NCBI GenBank assembly: GCA_947389015.1
Contig: CANDVA010000013.1
Span: forward strand, 1 to 64,000
DNA length: 64,000 bases
Origin: an uncultured Clostridia bacterium
GTDB lineage: Bacteria; Bacillota; Clostridia; Oscillospirales; Ruminococcaceae
Direction: 5' to 3'
Below, piece after piece: positions 53,759 through 63,031 of this stretch. Both the position numbers and the translations under genes were made by a program. The notes below the pieces were generated by a model. It was not told where the DNA came from. It made no database searches and saw only the letters and a program-made list of their open reading frames with translations. Position 1 is the stretch's first letter, and every line of letters begins with the position of its first letter.

Positions 53759-54823
53759 TTATTCAAATATCGAACAGGGCTTGGAGGTCTTTTTTATGCC
53801 GTTGTCGCCGTTGACGAGTATCTCTCCCCAATCCGCGGAAAGCTCGTTACCGCTCCAGTCCTTGGCTATGTCAAGATATTCGACGCCACCGCCGTTGCCC
53901 TTCCACGACCAGCCCAGATAGCCGAGACTATTCTCTGCGCAGTACTGCATAATAAACGCCTCGTCAACGTCGCCGTCGCTGTGATTATATCCGAATTCGC
54001 CGACCACCACACACAGCTCCCGATCGGTAACTCCCTTGAGATTTGCCGTAATGGTTCGCTCATTCTTTCCTGCTGTGCCGTACATATGAATTGAAAACAT
54101 AGTATTCTTGTCGGGATCGGAATCAAAAACCTCGCTGCCGTACTTGCGAATGCTCTCGCCGTACTGTCCCCAGCCTGCCGCGTCGGCCATTATCGTGTTC
54201 TTTATTCCCGCCTCGCGGAGCTTGGGGATAGCTTCGACATAGCCGTCGCGCCACGCCTCGGCGTTCCACTCGCCTATCCACTCGTTGGTGATGTTGAGGA
54301 TGGCCGTATCGGCATACTTAGCGAGCACATCCTTCATCTCTATCCAGTAATTTACCGCGTTGTCGAGATAGCTGCGCTCGTCCATTCCGCAGCCGTCGTG
54401 GACCTCCACGACCGCTATCATCTTGCGCTCATTGCACTCCACAATAGTCCGTTCCAGATCCTCGGCGGTGGTTTTCTCCCACTGATCGCCGTCCGCGAGA
54501 ACGATACGCACGGTGTTCGCGCCTGTTGCGGCAATACCGTCAAGCGCGGTCTCGAGCTGATCTTCAAACCACACATGAGCGTGATTGATACCGCGCATTA
54601 TAAATTCATTGCCCTTAGCGTCGATCAGCCTGGTACCGTCAACCTTGAAACCGCCCTCGGAGACGGGCGGGGTATCGCTGTCGGGATTTTCGGAAGAATT
54701 GTCCGAAACGCTGTCCGCAACGGACGAAGTACTGTTGTCCGAGGACGAATTATTATCATTGTTACAGCCCGTAAACAACAGGCACAGCGACATCAGAGCC
54801 GCCAAAATAATATTTTTTCTCAT
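53759..54823 (-). CDS. GH5-family (GH5_8-like) beta-mannanase lipoprotein
   Basis: 354 residues from ATG at 54823, after GAGGAG. Lipoprotein signal with lipobox LFTGC (Cys20), then an Asn/Ser/Asp-rich linker to about residue 56. The catalytic domain follows the mannan endo-1,4-beta-mannosidase pattern: LIDAKGNEFIMRGINHAHVW, TGANTVRIVLADG, acid/base Glu181 in NITNEW, MADAAGWGQY, FSIHMYG and nucleophile Glu276 in VVGEFGYNH. It would cut mannan or glucomannan at the cell surface, fitting a plant-fibre gut habitat. It lies 80 nt after ackA, with a terminator between. Exact substrate is inferred from family. Confidence 0.88.
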   Translation of the reverse strand: MRKNIILAALMSLCLLFTGCNNDNNSSSDNSTSSVADSVSDNSSENPDSDTPPVSEGGFKVDGTRLIDAKGNEFIMRGINHAHVWFEDQLETALDGIAATGANTVRIVLADGDQWEKTTAEDLERTIVECNERKMIAVVEVHDGCGMDERSYLDNAVNYWIEMKDVLAKYADTAILNITNEWIGEWNAEAWRDGYVEAIPKLREAGIKNTIMADAAGWGQYGESIRKYGSEVFDSDPDKNTMFSIHMYGTAGKNERTITANLKGVTDRELCVVVGEFGYNHSDGDVDEAFIMQYCAENSLGYLGWSWKGNGGGVEYLDIAKDWSGNELSADWGEILVNGDNGIKKTSKPCSIFE

Positions 54824-54842
54824 GTTATCTCCTCTCAAAAAC

Positions 54843-54880
54843 AGCGCCGCACAAGTAGCAGAACGGCTTCGCACGGCGCT
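54843..54880 (-). terminator. Terminator of ackA
   Basis: AGCGCCG and CGGCGCT pair over 7 bp with a 24-nt loop; on the minus strand it is followed by GTTTTTG. It lies in the leader of the mannanase gene. Confidence 0.7.
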
Positions 54881-54903
54881 TAAATATTCTTTTGTATATC
54901 CGG

Positions 54904-56109
54904 TTACTTCATTGACTCAACGAGCGCCTTGGTATCGCGCGCGATAAGCAGCTCCTCGTTGGTGGGCACTACCCATACCTCTACCTTGCTGTCGGGAGCG
55001 GATATCTTGGTGAGCTTTCCGCGCAATCCCTCGTTAGCCTTGTCGTCGAGCTTGATTCCGAGATATTCCATATTGTGGCAAACGTCAGCGCGGAGATCGT
55101 CGGAATTCTCACCGATACCGCCCGTGAACAGAACAGCGTCCAGACCGTTCATTATCGCCGCGTAGGAGCCGATATACTTCTTTATCTCGTATCGCAGCAT
55201 TTCGCCCGCGAGAATAGCGCGCTTGTCGCCGTGCTGAGCCGCCGCCGAAATATCGCGGTTGTCGCTCGATACGCCCGAAACGCCGAGGAAGCCCGACTTC
55301 TTGTTGAGATAGTCGCTCATCTCGGAGGGCGAAAGCCCCAACTTATCCGCGACGAACGTTACCGCCGAAGCGTCTATCGCACCGCATCGCGTTCCCATAA
55401 TAACGCCGTCCAACGGAGTAAAGCCCATGGACGTATCGATAGACTTGCCGCCCTCAATCGCCGTTATGGACGAGCCGTTGCCGAGATGGCAGGAAACGAT
55501 CTTCAGGTCCTTGACGTCCTTGCCCATAGCGTCCGCGAGCGCCTGTGAAACAAATCTGTGCGACGTGCCGTGGAAGCCGTACTTTCTTACGTGGAACTTC
55601 TCGTAGCACTCGTAGGGCAGACCGAACATAAACGCCTTTTCGGGCATGGTCTGGTGGAACGCCGTATCGAATACGACCACCTGCGGTGTGGTCTCGGGAA
55701 TTACCTTCTTGCAAGCCCACAGCGCCAGCGCGTGAGGGTGATTATGTACGGGAGCAAGCTCCGCAAGATCGTCGATCTGCTTGATGACCTCATCGGTAAC
55801 AAGCGTGGTCTTATCGAAGATCTCCGCGCCTTGTACGATACGGTGACCGACAGCGGATATATCGTCCATGGACTTGAGCACGGAAGCCTCGCCCTTAGTC
55901 AACACGTCTACCAGCTTTTCAAACGCCTCGGTGTGCGTCGGAAACTCGCAGTCAACGTCAACGGTGCGTCCGTCGAACGTGGTGTGCCTGATATGACCGC
56001 CGATACCGATACGGTCGCAGTTGCCCTTTGCGATAACGCTCTCGTCGTCCATGTTCAGCAGCTGATACTTAAGCGAAGAACTGCCCGCGTTAATTACCAA
56101 AATCTTCAT
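54904..56109 (-). CDS. ackA: Acetate kinase
   Basis: Converts acetyl phosphate and ADP to acetate and ATP, an energy-yielding step of fermentation. 401 residues from ATG at 56109, 9 nt after GGAGG. Motifs: ILVINAGSSSLKYQL at the start, VVFDTAFHQTMP, KYGFHGTSHRFVS, CHLGNGSSITAI and FTGGIGENS. Monocistronic with its own promoter; pta is not adjacent. Confidence 0.97.
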   Translation of the reverse strand: MKILVINAGSSSLKYQLLNMDDESVIAKGNCDRIGIGGHIRHTTFDGRTVDVDCEFPTHTEAFEKLVDVLTKGEASVLKSMDDISAVGHRIVQGAEIFDKTTLVTDEVIKQIDDLAELAPVHNHPHALALWACKKVIPETTPQVVVFDTAFHQTMPEKAFMFGLPYECYEKFHVRKYGFHGTSHRFVSQALADAMGKDVKDLKIVSCHLGNGSSITAIEGGKSIDTSMGFTPLDGVIMGTRCGAIDASAVTFVADKLGLSPSEMSDYLNKKSGFLGVSGVSSDNRDISAAAQHGDKRAILAGEMLRYEIKKYIGSYAAIMNGLDAVLFTGGIGENSDDLRADVCHNMEYLGIKLDDKANEGLRGKLTKISAPDSKVEVWVVPTNEELLIARDTKALVESMK

Positions 56110-56149
56110 TTTACCATATCCTCCTGAAATAAAATAATAATCCATTTAT

Positions 56150-56178
56150 ATTGTAAACCTTTTCACAAAAAAAATCAA
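56150..56178 (-). promoter_or_regulatory. Promoter of ackA
   Basis: Minus strand: TTGATT (56178-56173), 17-nt spacer, TACAAT (56155-56150). It diverges from the tmcAL promoter. Confidence 0.65.
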
Positions 56179-56197
56179 GTATTTTTTAATATTTTTC

Positions 56198-56226
56198 TTG
56201 ATTTTCCACAAAAATTGTTGTAAAAT
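56198..56226 (+). promoter_or_regulatory. Promoter of tmcAL
   Basis: TTGATT (56198-56203), 17-nt spacer, TAAAAT (56221-56226), 56 nt before the tmcAL ATG. Confidence 0.6.
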
Positions 56227-56281
56227 ATAACAAGAGGGTCATATATTTTTATAATACGTTAGAAATTTTTGGAGGATTTTT

Positions 56282-57436
56282 ATGAAGATCGGCGCTATAA
56301 TCAGCGAGTACAACCCGTTTCACAACGGACATAAATATCATATAGAGCAGACGCGGGCGGCGGGGATCACGCATATCGCCGCCGTGATGAGCGGAAACTT
56401 CACGCAACGCGGCGACGCTGCGATCTACGACAAGCACGTCCGCGCAAGAACGGCGCTTGAAAACGGGGTCGATCTCATTATCGAGCTGCCCGCGCGTTAT
56501 TCGCTTATGTCGGCGGAGGGGTTCGCGAGGGGCGCTGTGGAGATCGTCTCGGCGCTCGGATGCGTGGATACGCTGTCCTTCGGCAGCGAGAGCGGCGACA
56601 TCGAGGCTCTCAAGGAGGCGTCGCGCGCTATCGAGTTCACCGCGCACACCGAGGAATTCGACAAGCTGATAAAGCGCGGCAAAAGTTATCCCGCGGCTTT
56701 GCAGGAGGCTATGCTCGAATATTACACAAAGGACGTGGCGGAGCTTATTGCCTCGCCTAACAACACTCTGGCGATCGAATATCTGAGCGCGCTTGACGAT
56801 ATCGCAAGCCCGATAAAGCCGATGACGATCAAGCGGCTCGGAGCAGATCACGACAGCGACGACGAAGATGTGTTCATAAGCGCCTCGGCTATACGAAAGA
56901 AGATACTTAACGGAGGAGACGTTTCGGCGTTCGCACCCGCCGTCGGCGCTCCCTCAGCCGATATCTCGCGGCTTGAACGCGCGATACTCGCAAAGCTCCG
57001 CACTCTCCGCGCCGAGGACTTCGAGCGCTGCTACGACAGCATAGGCGGTCTCGCAGACAGGCTCGGGAAAGCCGTCCGCGGCGCAAGGTCGCTGTCGGAG
57101 CTGTACTTTCTCGCGAAGGCTAAGCGCTATACGCTGTCGAGTATCCGCCGCGCGGCGTTGTGCGCGTTTCTCGGTATCGACAAAAAATTAGCTGCCGAAA
57201 AGCCCGCGTACCTGCGCGTTCTCGGAATGAACTCCCGCGGCAAGGAGATACTCACCGAGGCAAAATGCCCTGTGCCGATAGACACGTCGCTCAAGGCGCT
57301 GTCGAAAACCTCGCGCGAGGCGTTTTATCAAGCCAATTTCGAGGCTCGCTGCACCGATATCTATTCGCTCGCGTTCGTCGAGCCAAGACCATGCGGAGTT
57401 GATTTCACCGCGCCGCCCGTCATCATTAACGAATAA
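56282..57436 (+). CDS. tmcAL: tRNA(Met) cytidine acetate ligase (TmcAL)
   Basis: 384 residues; ATG follows TTGGAGG. The nucleotidyltransferase-like core opens with IGAIISEYNPFHNGHKYHI, where HNGH (14-17) is the HxGH-type ATP motif, followed by AVMSGNFTQRGDAAIYDKH. In Bacillus subtilis TmcAL makes N4-acetylcytidine at the wobble base of elongator tRNA-Met from acetate and ATP. It sits opposite ackA, so an acetate-producing and an acetate-using gene share a divergent promoter region; this may be chance. Confidence 0.93.
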   Translation: MKIGAIISEYNPFHNGHKYHIEQTRAAGITHIAAVMSGNFTQRGDAAIYDKHVRARTALENGVDLIIELPARYSLMSAEGFARGAVEIVSALGCVDTLSFGSESGDIEALKEASRAIEFTAHTEEFDKLIKRGKSYPAALQEAMLEYYTKDVAELIASPNNTLAIEYLSALDDIASPIKPMTIKRLGADHDSDDEDVFISASAIRKKILNGGDVSAFAPAVGAPSADISRLERAILAKLRTLRAEDFERCYDSIGGLADRLGKAVRGARSLSELYFLAKAKRYTLSSIRRAALCAFLGIDKKLAAEKPAYLRVLGMNSRGKEILTEAKCPVPIDTSLKALSKTSREAFYQANFEARCTDIYSLAFVEPRPCGVDFTAPPVIINE

Positions 57437-57480
57437 TTTTGTGAAAAACCCACAAAATATCACGACAGAGAGGAGAGCAA

Positions 57481-58815
57481 ATGAGCGAATTTGACAAATT
57501 CAATAAATTGCGCGAAAAGCATCCCCTATTTATATACCAAAGCTTTGAATTAAGTGAGAACGAACTTGTGTTCCATTTTCAGTTCGACGAGTTTCATTTT
57601 CGTCCGACTTGGCGTTTCAACCTCAATTTAAGCGAATACTGTTTTGATCGCGGACAGGCGGAGCGTATCGCTTTTTCGCTGGGTATGGCGGAGCTGGTGT
57701 CGTACTGGAAATGCAGTTGCTGTCCGACCGTCGAGGTGCGGTGCGGAGGACTCTCCGAAAAGCAGAAGCTCTGGTGGAAAAAGCTGTATTTCAACGGCTT
57801 GGGCGAGTTTTTCTACCGAAACGGAATTACAACGGACTTTGACGGATTTATGACGATAAAGGCTCCCGAGCCGCCCGAGCCGCCGCAATGTAAACCCGAA
57901 TTGAACGGAGCACTCGTTCCCGTGGGCGGCGGCAAGGACAGCGTGGTAACGCTGGAAATGCTCAAACAGGCCGGCGAGAACATCACGCCTTACATCATCA
58001 ACCCGCGCGGCGCTACGCTCGGCTGCGTAAAGGCGGCGGGTCTGCCTGAGGACATGATCGCTGCGCCGACTAGGACTATCGACAAAACTCTTCTAGAGCT
58101 GAACTCGCGCGGCTATCTGAATGGTCACACGCCGTTTTCGGCGGTCGTGGCGTTCTCGGCGCTGCTGCACGCGTGCGTTCTCGGGAAAAGGTACGTTGTT
58201 CTGTCCAACGAGAGCAGCGCCAACGAGACCTACGTTGAGGGCGTTCATATAAATCACCAATACAGCAAGTCAACCGAATTCGAGCGCGATTTCCGCGAAT
58301 ACTGCGCTATGTCGTTCGGCAACTGCCCCGAGTATTTCAGCCTGCTGCGCCCGCTGTCCGAATGGCAGATAGCGCGTGAGTTCGTGAAATATCCGCAGTA
58401 TTTCGGAGTTTTTCAGAGCTGCAACCTCGGCTCGAAAACAAACGTGTGGTGCGGAAAATGCGCAAAGTGCCTGTACGTGTACGTGCTGCTGGCGGCGTTT
58501 CTGGACGACGGCGAGCTGACGAAGATTTTCGGCTGCAATATGCTGGAAAAGGCGGAGCTGTCGGATATGCTGGACGGGCTTATGCTGGACGGCGAGGATA
58601 AGCCTTTCGAGTGCGTGGGTACAAAGAACGAGGTTCGTCTTTCGCTGAAAATGGCTCTGGACAGGCGAAAACAGGAGCCGCCAGTGCTGCTGAAACGTTT
58701 CGCGGAGCGTTTCCCCGATTACTCGCCCGTCACGCTGACGAATTACTTTGACACGGACAATTTTGTTCCGAAACATTTTTTACCGTATCTGGAGAGAATT
58801 ACCAATGAAATTTGA
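57481..58815 (+). CDS. murL: MurL-like UDP-MurNAc-L-Ala-L-Glu epimerase
   Basis: 444 residues; ATG follows AGGAG. A PP-loop-like motif VGGGKDSVV (148-156) and a cysteine cluster WCGKCAKC near 322, with PYIINPRGA and SNESSANETYVEG between, fit the MurL family as I recall it. MurL inverts L-Glu to D-Glu on UDP-MurNAc-dipeptide in an ATP-dependent reaction, after MurD2 has joined L-Glu. Its end overlaps the murD-like gene by 11 nt, the same MurD2/MurL pairing as in Xanthomonas, which strongly supports the call. Cytoplasmic. Without the partner I would rate the identification lower. Confidence 0.8.
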   Translation: MSEFDKFNKLREKHPLFIYQSFELSENELVFHFQFDEFHFRPTWRFNLNLSEYCFDRGQAERIAFSLGMAELVSYWKCSCCPTVEVRCGGLSEKQKLWWKKLYFNGLGEFFYRNGITTDFDGFMTIKAPEPPEPPQCKPELNGALVPVGGGKDSVVTLEMLKQAGENITPYIINPRGATLGCVKAAGLPEDMIAAPTRTIDKTLLELNSRGYLNGHTPFSAVVAFSALLHACVLGKRYVVLSNESSANETYVEGVHINHQYSKSTEFERDFREYCAMSFGNCPEYFSLLRPLSEWQIAREFVKYPQYFGVFQSCNLGSKTNVWCGKCAKCLYVYVLLAAFLDDGELTKIFGCNMLEKAELSDMLDGLMLDGEDKPFECVGTKNEVRLSLKMALDRRKQEPPVLLKRFAERFPDYSPVTLTNYFDTDNFVPKHFLPYLERITNEI

Positions 58816-60130
58816 CGTTTTAAAACCGATATTTGAGGGCAAGCGCCCCGTAATACTTGGCTTTGGCCGCGAGGGGAAGGTATGGCTGGACATTCTGCGC
58901 AAGCTGCGGTGCTGTCCCGAGATAGCTATCGCCGATATGAATCCTATTGACGTGTACGACCTGCGTATGCCTAACCTCACCGCGATCTGCGGCGCACACT
59001 ATCTTGAAGAGTGCTCCGAGTATGACATTATACTGCAATCGCCGGGCGTTGCGGTCAAGAACAGGCTTGACAAAACCGCAAAGTCCAAGATACTGTCGCA
59101 GACCGAGCTGTTACTGAAAATGAAGCCCTGCCGCGTTATCGGCGTAACGGGCACAAAGGGCAAGTCAACGGTCTCCTCGCTTATCCACCATTTTCTGGAG
59201 GCAAACGGCATGCCCACAATGCTGATTGGCAATATCGGGGTTCCGCCCCTGAAACGCTTTGACGAGCTTGACGGCGGTATGACGGCGGTATGCGAGATGA
59301 GCTGTCATCAGCTTGAATTTGTGCGGCACTCGCCCGATATAGCGGTCATGCTGAATATGTTCCCCGAGCACCTCGATCACTATGTCGATTTTGACGCGTA
59401 CGCCGAAGCAAAGCGCAATATAGCGCGGTTTCAGCAGGAGAACGACATCACGATTGCAAACGTCGATATTCTGCCCGTGGAATGCGCGGGAAATGTCTAT
59501 TCCTCGGCATTCGGCAAGCAGGCGGACGTGTGGACGGACGGCGGCGCTATCCACCTTTTCGGCGAGGAGATACCTGCGGAAAGGATACGCACCCGTCTGT
59601 GCGGACGGCATAACGTCTACAATATCGCAATGGCGCTCGCGGCGGCGGTCAAGGCGGGCGCGGACTTGCGGAAATGCCTTGACGCGCTTCCCGAATTCAA
59701 CGGGCTGGAGCACCGTCTGGAATATGTCGCGGAGATAAACGGCGTGCAGTACATCAACGACAGCATCTGCACCGTCCCCGAGGCCGCTATCGCGGCGGTG
59801 AACGCGTTTGACGGAGCGGACTGCATTATCCTCGGCGGCATGGACAGGGGCATTTCATATGACGTGCTCGGCGAGTTCCTGAATAAGGGCGTTGTTGAAA
59901 CGGTTATTCTCATGCCCGACAGCGGAAAGCGCATAGGCAGGTTGATAACCAATCCCGCGGTCAATCTGCTGTTCGCGGAGGACATGGAGGCGGCTGTGCG
60001 CATGGCAAGCGAGTTCGCGCAGAAACGTGTGCTGCTCTCTCCCGCCTCGGCAAGCTACGGCTTTTACCGCAACTTTGAGGAGCGCGGACGGCACTTCAAG
60101 CAGCTGGTTCACGCATTGGAGAACAAATAA
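58805..60130 (+). CDS. murD2: UDP-MurNAc-L-alanine--glutamate ligase, MurD2-like
   Basis: 441 residues from ATG at 58805, with GGAGAG upstream inside the end of murL. Mur ligase architecture: N-terminal UDP-binding domain (1-105), ATP loop VTGTKGKST (114-122), central EMSCHQLE and MFPEHLDHY motifs, and C-terminal domain with INDSICTVPEAAIAAV and LSPASASYG. Overlap with the MurL-like gene suggests that it adds L-Glu rather than D-Glu, but that rests on context. A second, ordinary murD may exist elsewhere. Confidence 0.85.
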   Translation: MKFDVLKPIFEGKRPVILGFGREGKVWLDILRKLRCCPEIAIADMNPIDVYDLRMPNLTAICGAHYLEECSEYDIILQSPGVAVKNRLDKTAKSKILSQTELLLKMKPCRVIGVTGTKGKSTVSSLIHHFLEANGMPTMLIGNIGVPPLKRFDELDGGMTAVCEMSCHQLEFVRHSPDIAVMLNMFPEHLDHYVDFDAYAEAKRNIARFQQENDITIANVDILPVECAGNVYSSAFGKQADVWTDGGAIHLFGEEIPAERIRTRLCGRHNVYNIAMALAAAVKAGADLRKCLDALPEFNGLEHRLEYVAEINGVQYINDSICTVPEAAIAAVNAFDGADCIILGGMDRGISYDVLGEFLNKGVVETVILMPDSGKRIGRLITNPAVNLLFAEDMEAAVRMASEFAQKRVLLSPASASYGFYRNFEERGRHFKQLVHALENK

Positions 60131-60135
60131 AAATC

Positions 60136-60168
60136 GCGGGCTGCTCCGAAAAGGAACAGCCCGCTTTT
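60136..60168 (+). terminator. Terminator of the murL-murD2 unit
   Basis: GCGGGCTGCTCC and GGAACAGCCCGC pair with one mismatch over 12 positions, loop GAAAA, then TTTT. It is 6 nt past the stop. Confidence 0.88.
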
Positions 60169-60351
60169 GGGTATATCAAACAGCCGCTGCAAGCCCTTGC
60201 TTTCCTGCCCGCTCGGCTATTCACGGACGATCGCGTAGCTGCTGTCGCCACCTCACGGTACGGCTGTGGATCTTACCCTTGTTTATTCTATGCGGTTCAG
60301 CGGATTTCGTGAAAGAACTGCTCACGCGGCAGCAACGCAACAAACGGTTGC

Positions 60352-60380
60352 TTGACGAAAACTTTCGTATCTGATATAAT
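60352..60380 (+). promoter_or_regulatory. Promoter of the XRE-methyltransferase gene
   Basis: TTGACG (60352-60357), 17-nt spacer, TATAAT (60375-60380), extended TGA; 18 nt before the ATG. Confidence 0.8.
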
Positions 60381-60397
60381 ATTTATGAGGTGATAAA

Positions 60398-61394
60398 ATG
60401 ATAGGCGAAATAATAAGGGAAATTCGTCAGAATGTCAATATGACACAGGACGAAATGGCACAGGCGCTTTACGTCACGAGACAGGCTGTCTCGCGTTGGG
60501 AGAGCGACGAAACGACGCCGAACATAGAAACGTTGAAGCAGATTTCCAAAATGTTCGGAGTTTCCCTTAACCGACTGCTCGCAACAGCTCAAAGCACGGA
60601 CGCACCGACAGCGGAAATAAACGCCGACAGATTTATCGGATTTGCGGACGTATATGAAAGCAGCCGTCCGACGGTTCCCGCTCACGCAATCGAAATAATA
60701 ACCGATTACCTCGGGAAAACTCCCGATACCGTTGTGGATATGGGCTGCGGAACGGGTCTGTCGACAAGGGCATGGTCGGGTAAGTGCGGAAAGGTCGTAG
60801 GTATTGAGCCAAGCGATGATATGCTGAATATCGCCAAAGCAAAATCAGGCAGCAGCGCGTCATTTGTAAAGGCCCGATAACACGGGATTGCCCGATGACA
60901 GCGCGGACGTCGTATTCTGCTCGCAGTCGTTTCATTGGATGAATCCTCAAGACACGCTTTCGGAGGTCAACCGTATATTGAAAAAGGGCGGAATATTCGC
61001 CGCCGTAGACTGCGACTGGCCTCCCGTATGCAATGCGAACGCCGAGATCGCTTATATGAATTTATTCAACAAAGTAAGGTTGATTGAGGAGGAGAATAAT
61101 GATATCCGAGAAACATTTCACCGATGGGATAAAAACAATCATCTGAAAAATCTGATCGAAAGCGGATACTTTAAATATTGCAGAGAAATAGTTTTTGATA
61201 ATTGCGAAGAATGCAGTATCGAACGTTTTCTGGCTCTGGCACAAAGTCAAGGCGGATTACAAACGATATTAAAACATTCTCCCGAGCTTATAGAAAACGA
61301 TTATCTTAATTTTCAGAAAGCCGTATACAAGAGCTTTGACACGGGGAGAAATAAAGTGAGCTTTTGTTATAGAATGAGGATCGGAATAAAATAA
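60398..61394 (+). pseudogene. XRE-HTH / SAM-dependent methyltransferase, frameshifted
   Basis: The first frame (60398-60880) encodes an XRE helix-turn-helix (residues 1-70: MTQDEMAQALYVTRQAVSRWES) and the start of a class I methyltransferase (VVDMGCGTGLSTRAW, the SAM-binding loop). It stops at TAA just after SFVKA. The methyltransferase continues in the +1 frame with DNTGLPDDSADVVFCSQSFHWM and LKKGGIFAAVDCDW to 61394. One extra base in the GGCCC run near 60871-60875 would explain it. No ribosome binding site serves the second part. Either a true frameshift mutation, a sequencing error, or a rare slippage. The intact protein would be about 331 residues: a DNA-binding regulator fused to a small-molecule methyltransferase. 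Confidence 0.8.
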
Positions 61395-61399
61395 ATTAC

Positions 61400-61430
61400 G
61401 GCGTACATTTTTGTAATGTACGCCATTTTT
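61400..61430. terminator. Bidirectional terminator
   Basis: GGCGTACAT, 7-nt loop, ATGTACGCC, then ATTTTT on the plus strand. It separates the convergent methyltransferase and CPBP genes. Confidence 0.85.
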
Positions 61431-61440
61431 AACAGTAAAT

Positions 61441-62205
61441 TTACAAACCCAAACCAAAAACGGTAAACCTCACCGCATCGACCAATCCATGAGATACCAT
61501 TGCGGATGTCAAATCTCTTTTTCTCTGTAAAATCGTGAACGGAAGTCCGAAAAGAACGCAAAGTATCACGGTGCTTACTATATCGTATCCGTGAGCCGCC
61601 GTATGCGGAAAGCACATCATAAACCACATTGTAAACGTTTGAAATTTTGCGGGCTTTTCTTCGCCTATAACGTACAACGAAAAAGCCATAAATATTGCTC
61701 TGCACACTATTTCTTCATAAATTGCGGGGCTTAAACACACTATCAGACGTGAAACACTTATCCCGAAGTCTGCCGTATTGTCGTTTCTCATAAGAAAATA
61801 ATTGATAACGGAAAGCACGACTGCAACAGCGACCGCAATAATTATGCTTATAAGCGGCGAAAGCTTTTTATCCGTTGAAATAAGCTTTATCCCGCCGAAT
61901 TTTTCCATTACGGAGAAAACAGCAAGAGAACACAGAAAGGTCGGGATACCTCTCGTTAACCCGTTAAACAATGTGCTTAATTCCGCGCGTATACCCAGAT
62001 AAGCTATTGAAACCAGAACTGCCAAAACAGCGGATATTATGATACTTTTTTTAGAAGGCAATTTTGTTTTTATCAAAAGGAAGATAGAAAGTCCCGACGC
62101 CCATACTGATAAGAGCATCCACAACTCCATTTCCATTGTTACGCAGCAAAACCCGAATGCCAGAAACATTATCCATAGCGGAATAAATTTTGCATTTCTT
62201 TTCAT
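61441..62205 (-). CDS. CPBP-family intramembrane metalloprotease
   Basis: 254 residues with about seven to eight membrane helices. ATG at 62205 follows GGAGG. The Abi/CAAX motif EEIVCRAIF (EExxxR) lies near residue 165, and His residues in FPHTAAHGYD and ATLVSHGLVDAVRF-like helices supply the rest of the site. Such proteins cleave within the membrane or confer bacteriocin immunity. It begins 25 nt after the glnQ-like gene and is probably read through from the amino-acid transporter operon. Substrate unknown. Confidence 0.85.
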   Translation of the reverse strand: MKRNAKFIPLWIMFLAFGFCCVTMEMELWMLLSVWASGLSIFLLIKTKLPSKKSIIISAVLAVLVSIAYLGIRAELSTLFNGLTRGIPTFLCSLAVFSVMEKFGGIKLISTDKKLSPLISIIIAVAVAVVLSVINYFLMRNDNTADFGISVSRLIVCLSPAIYEEIVCRAIFMAFSLYVIGEEKPAKFQTFTMWFMMCFPHTAAHGYDIVSTVILCVLFGLPFTILQRKRDLTSAMVSHGLVDAVRFTVFGLGL

Positions 62206-62230
62206 CTATGACCATCCTCCGAAACAATTT

Positions 62231-63019
62231 TTACGGATTTTCCAGCGACTTCTCCAGAAAGCTCCTTGTCTTTTCGCTCTTGGGCGCGCCGAAAACCTCG
62301 TCGGGCGTACCGTATTCCTCGATAACTCCGTCCGCCATGAAGATGACCTTATCGGCTACTCCGCGCGCGAAGTTCATCTCGTGCGTTACCACTATCATAG
62401 TGCGGTCGGATGTTTTCAGCTCGCGGATAACGCGCAGGACTTCTCCCGTAAGCTCGGGATCGAGCGCCGAGGTAGGCTCGTCAAAGCAGAGAATATCGGG
62501 ATCCAGCGCCAGCGCACGTGCAATAGCGACGCGCTGCTGCTGTCCGCCCGAAAGCTCACATGGGTAATTGTTCACCTTATCGGACAATCCCACCGTATCG
62601 AGCAGGCGGCGCGAATTATCGTCGATCTGCTTTATTATCTCCTTTTTCTCCGCCTTTGAGAGCTTCTTGCCCTTTAGCTGCCTCAGTTCGGGAGCAAGCG
62701 ACACGTTCTTTAAAACGTTATATTGCGGGAACAGATTGAACTGCTGAAACACCAACCCGAAATGCAAACGCTTTTCGCGCTTCTCCGCATCGGAGTACGG
62801 CGGCTCGTCCGAGCTGAACAGCACGTTTCCGTTAACGGAAACCGTACCCGTGTCGGGGGTCTCGAGAAAGTTCATACAGCGCAGCAGAGTGGTCTTGCCG
62901 CTTCCCGAGCTGCCGATTATCGCAAGCACCTCGCCTTTCTCCATAGAGAAGTCGATACCTTTTAATACCTCCGTTTTGCCGAAGGATTTGTATATATTTT
63001 TTACTTCTAAGAACGACAT
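62231..63019 (-). CDS. Polar amino acid ABC transporter ATP-binding protein
   Basis: 262 residues, GlnQ/HisP type. Walker A GSSGSGKTT (36-44), GLVFQQFNLFPQYNVLKNV near 90, signature LSGGQQQRVAIARAL, Walker B ILCFDEPTSALDPEL and switch VVTHEM. ATG at 63019 follows GGAGG, 12 nt after the permease gene. It powers import of a polar amino acid; the substrate cannot be read from this subunit. Confidence 0.94.
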   Translation of the reverse strand: MSFLEVKNIYKSFGKTEVLKGIDFSMEKGEVLAIIGSSGSGKTTLLRCMNFLETPDTGTVSVNGNVLFSSDEPPYSDAEKREKRLHFGLVFQQFNLFPQYNVLKNVSLAPELRQLKGKKLSKAEKKEIIKQIDDNSRRLLDTVGLSDKVNNYPCELSGGQQQRVAIARALALDPDILCFDEPTSALDPELTGEVLRVIRELKTSDRTMIVVTHEMNFARGVADKVIFMADGVIEEYGTPDEVFGAPKSEKTRSFLEKSLENP

Positions 63020-63031
63020 TTTTATCCTCCG

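Noticed and set aside
60170-60350. A small RNA or gene between murD2 and the methyltransferase gene
   Set aside because: No open frame with start signals, no clear hairpin set; probably a degraded spacer.
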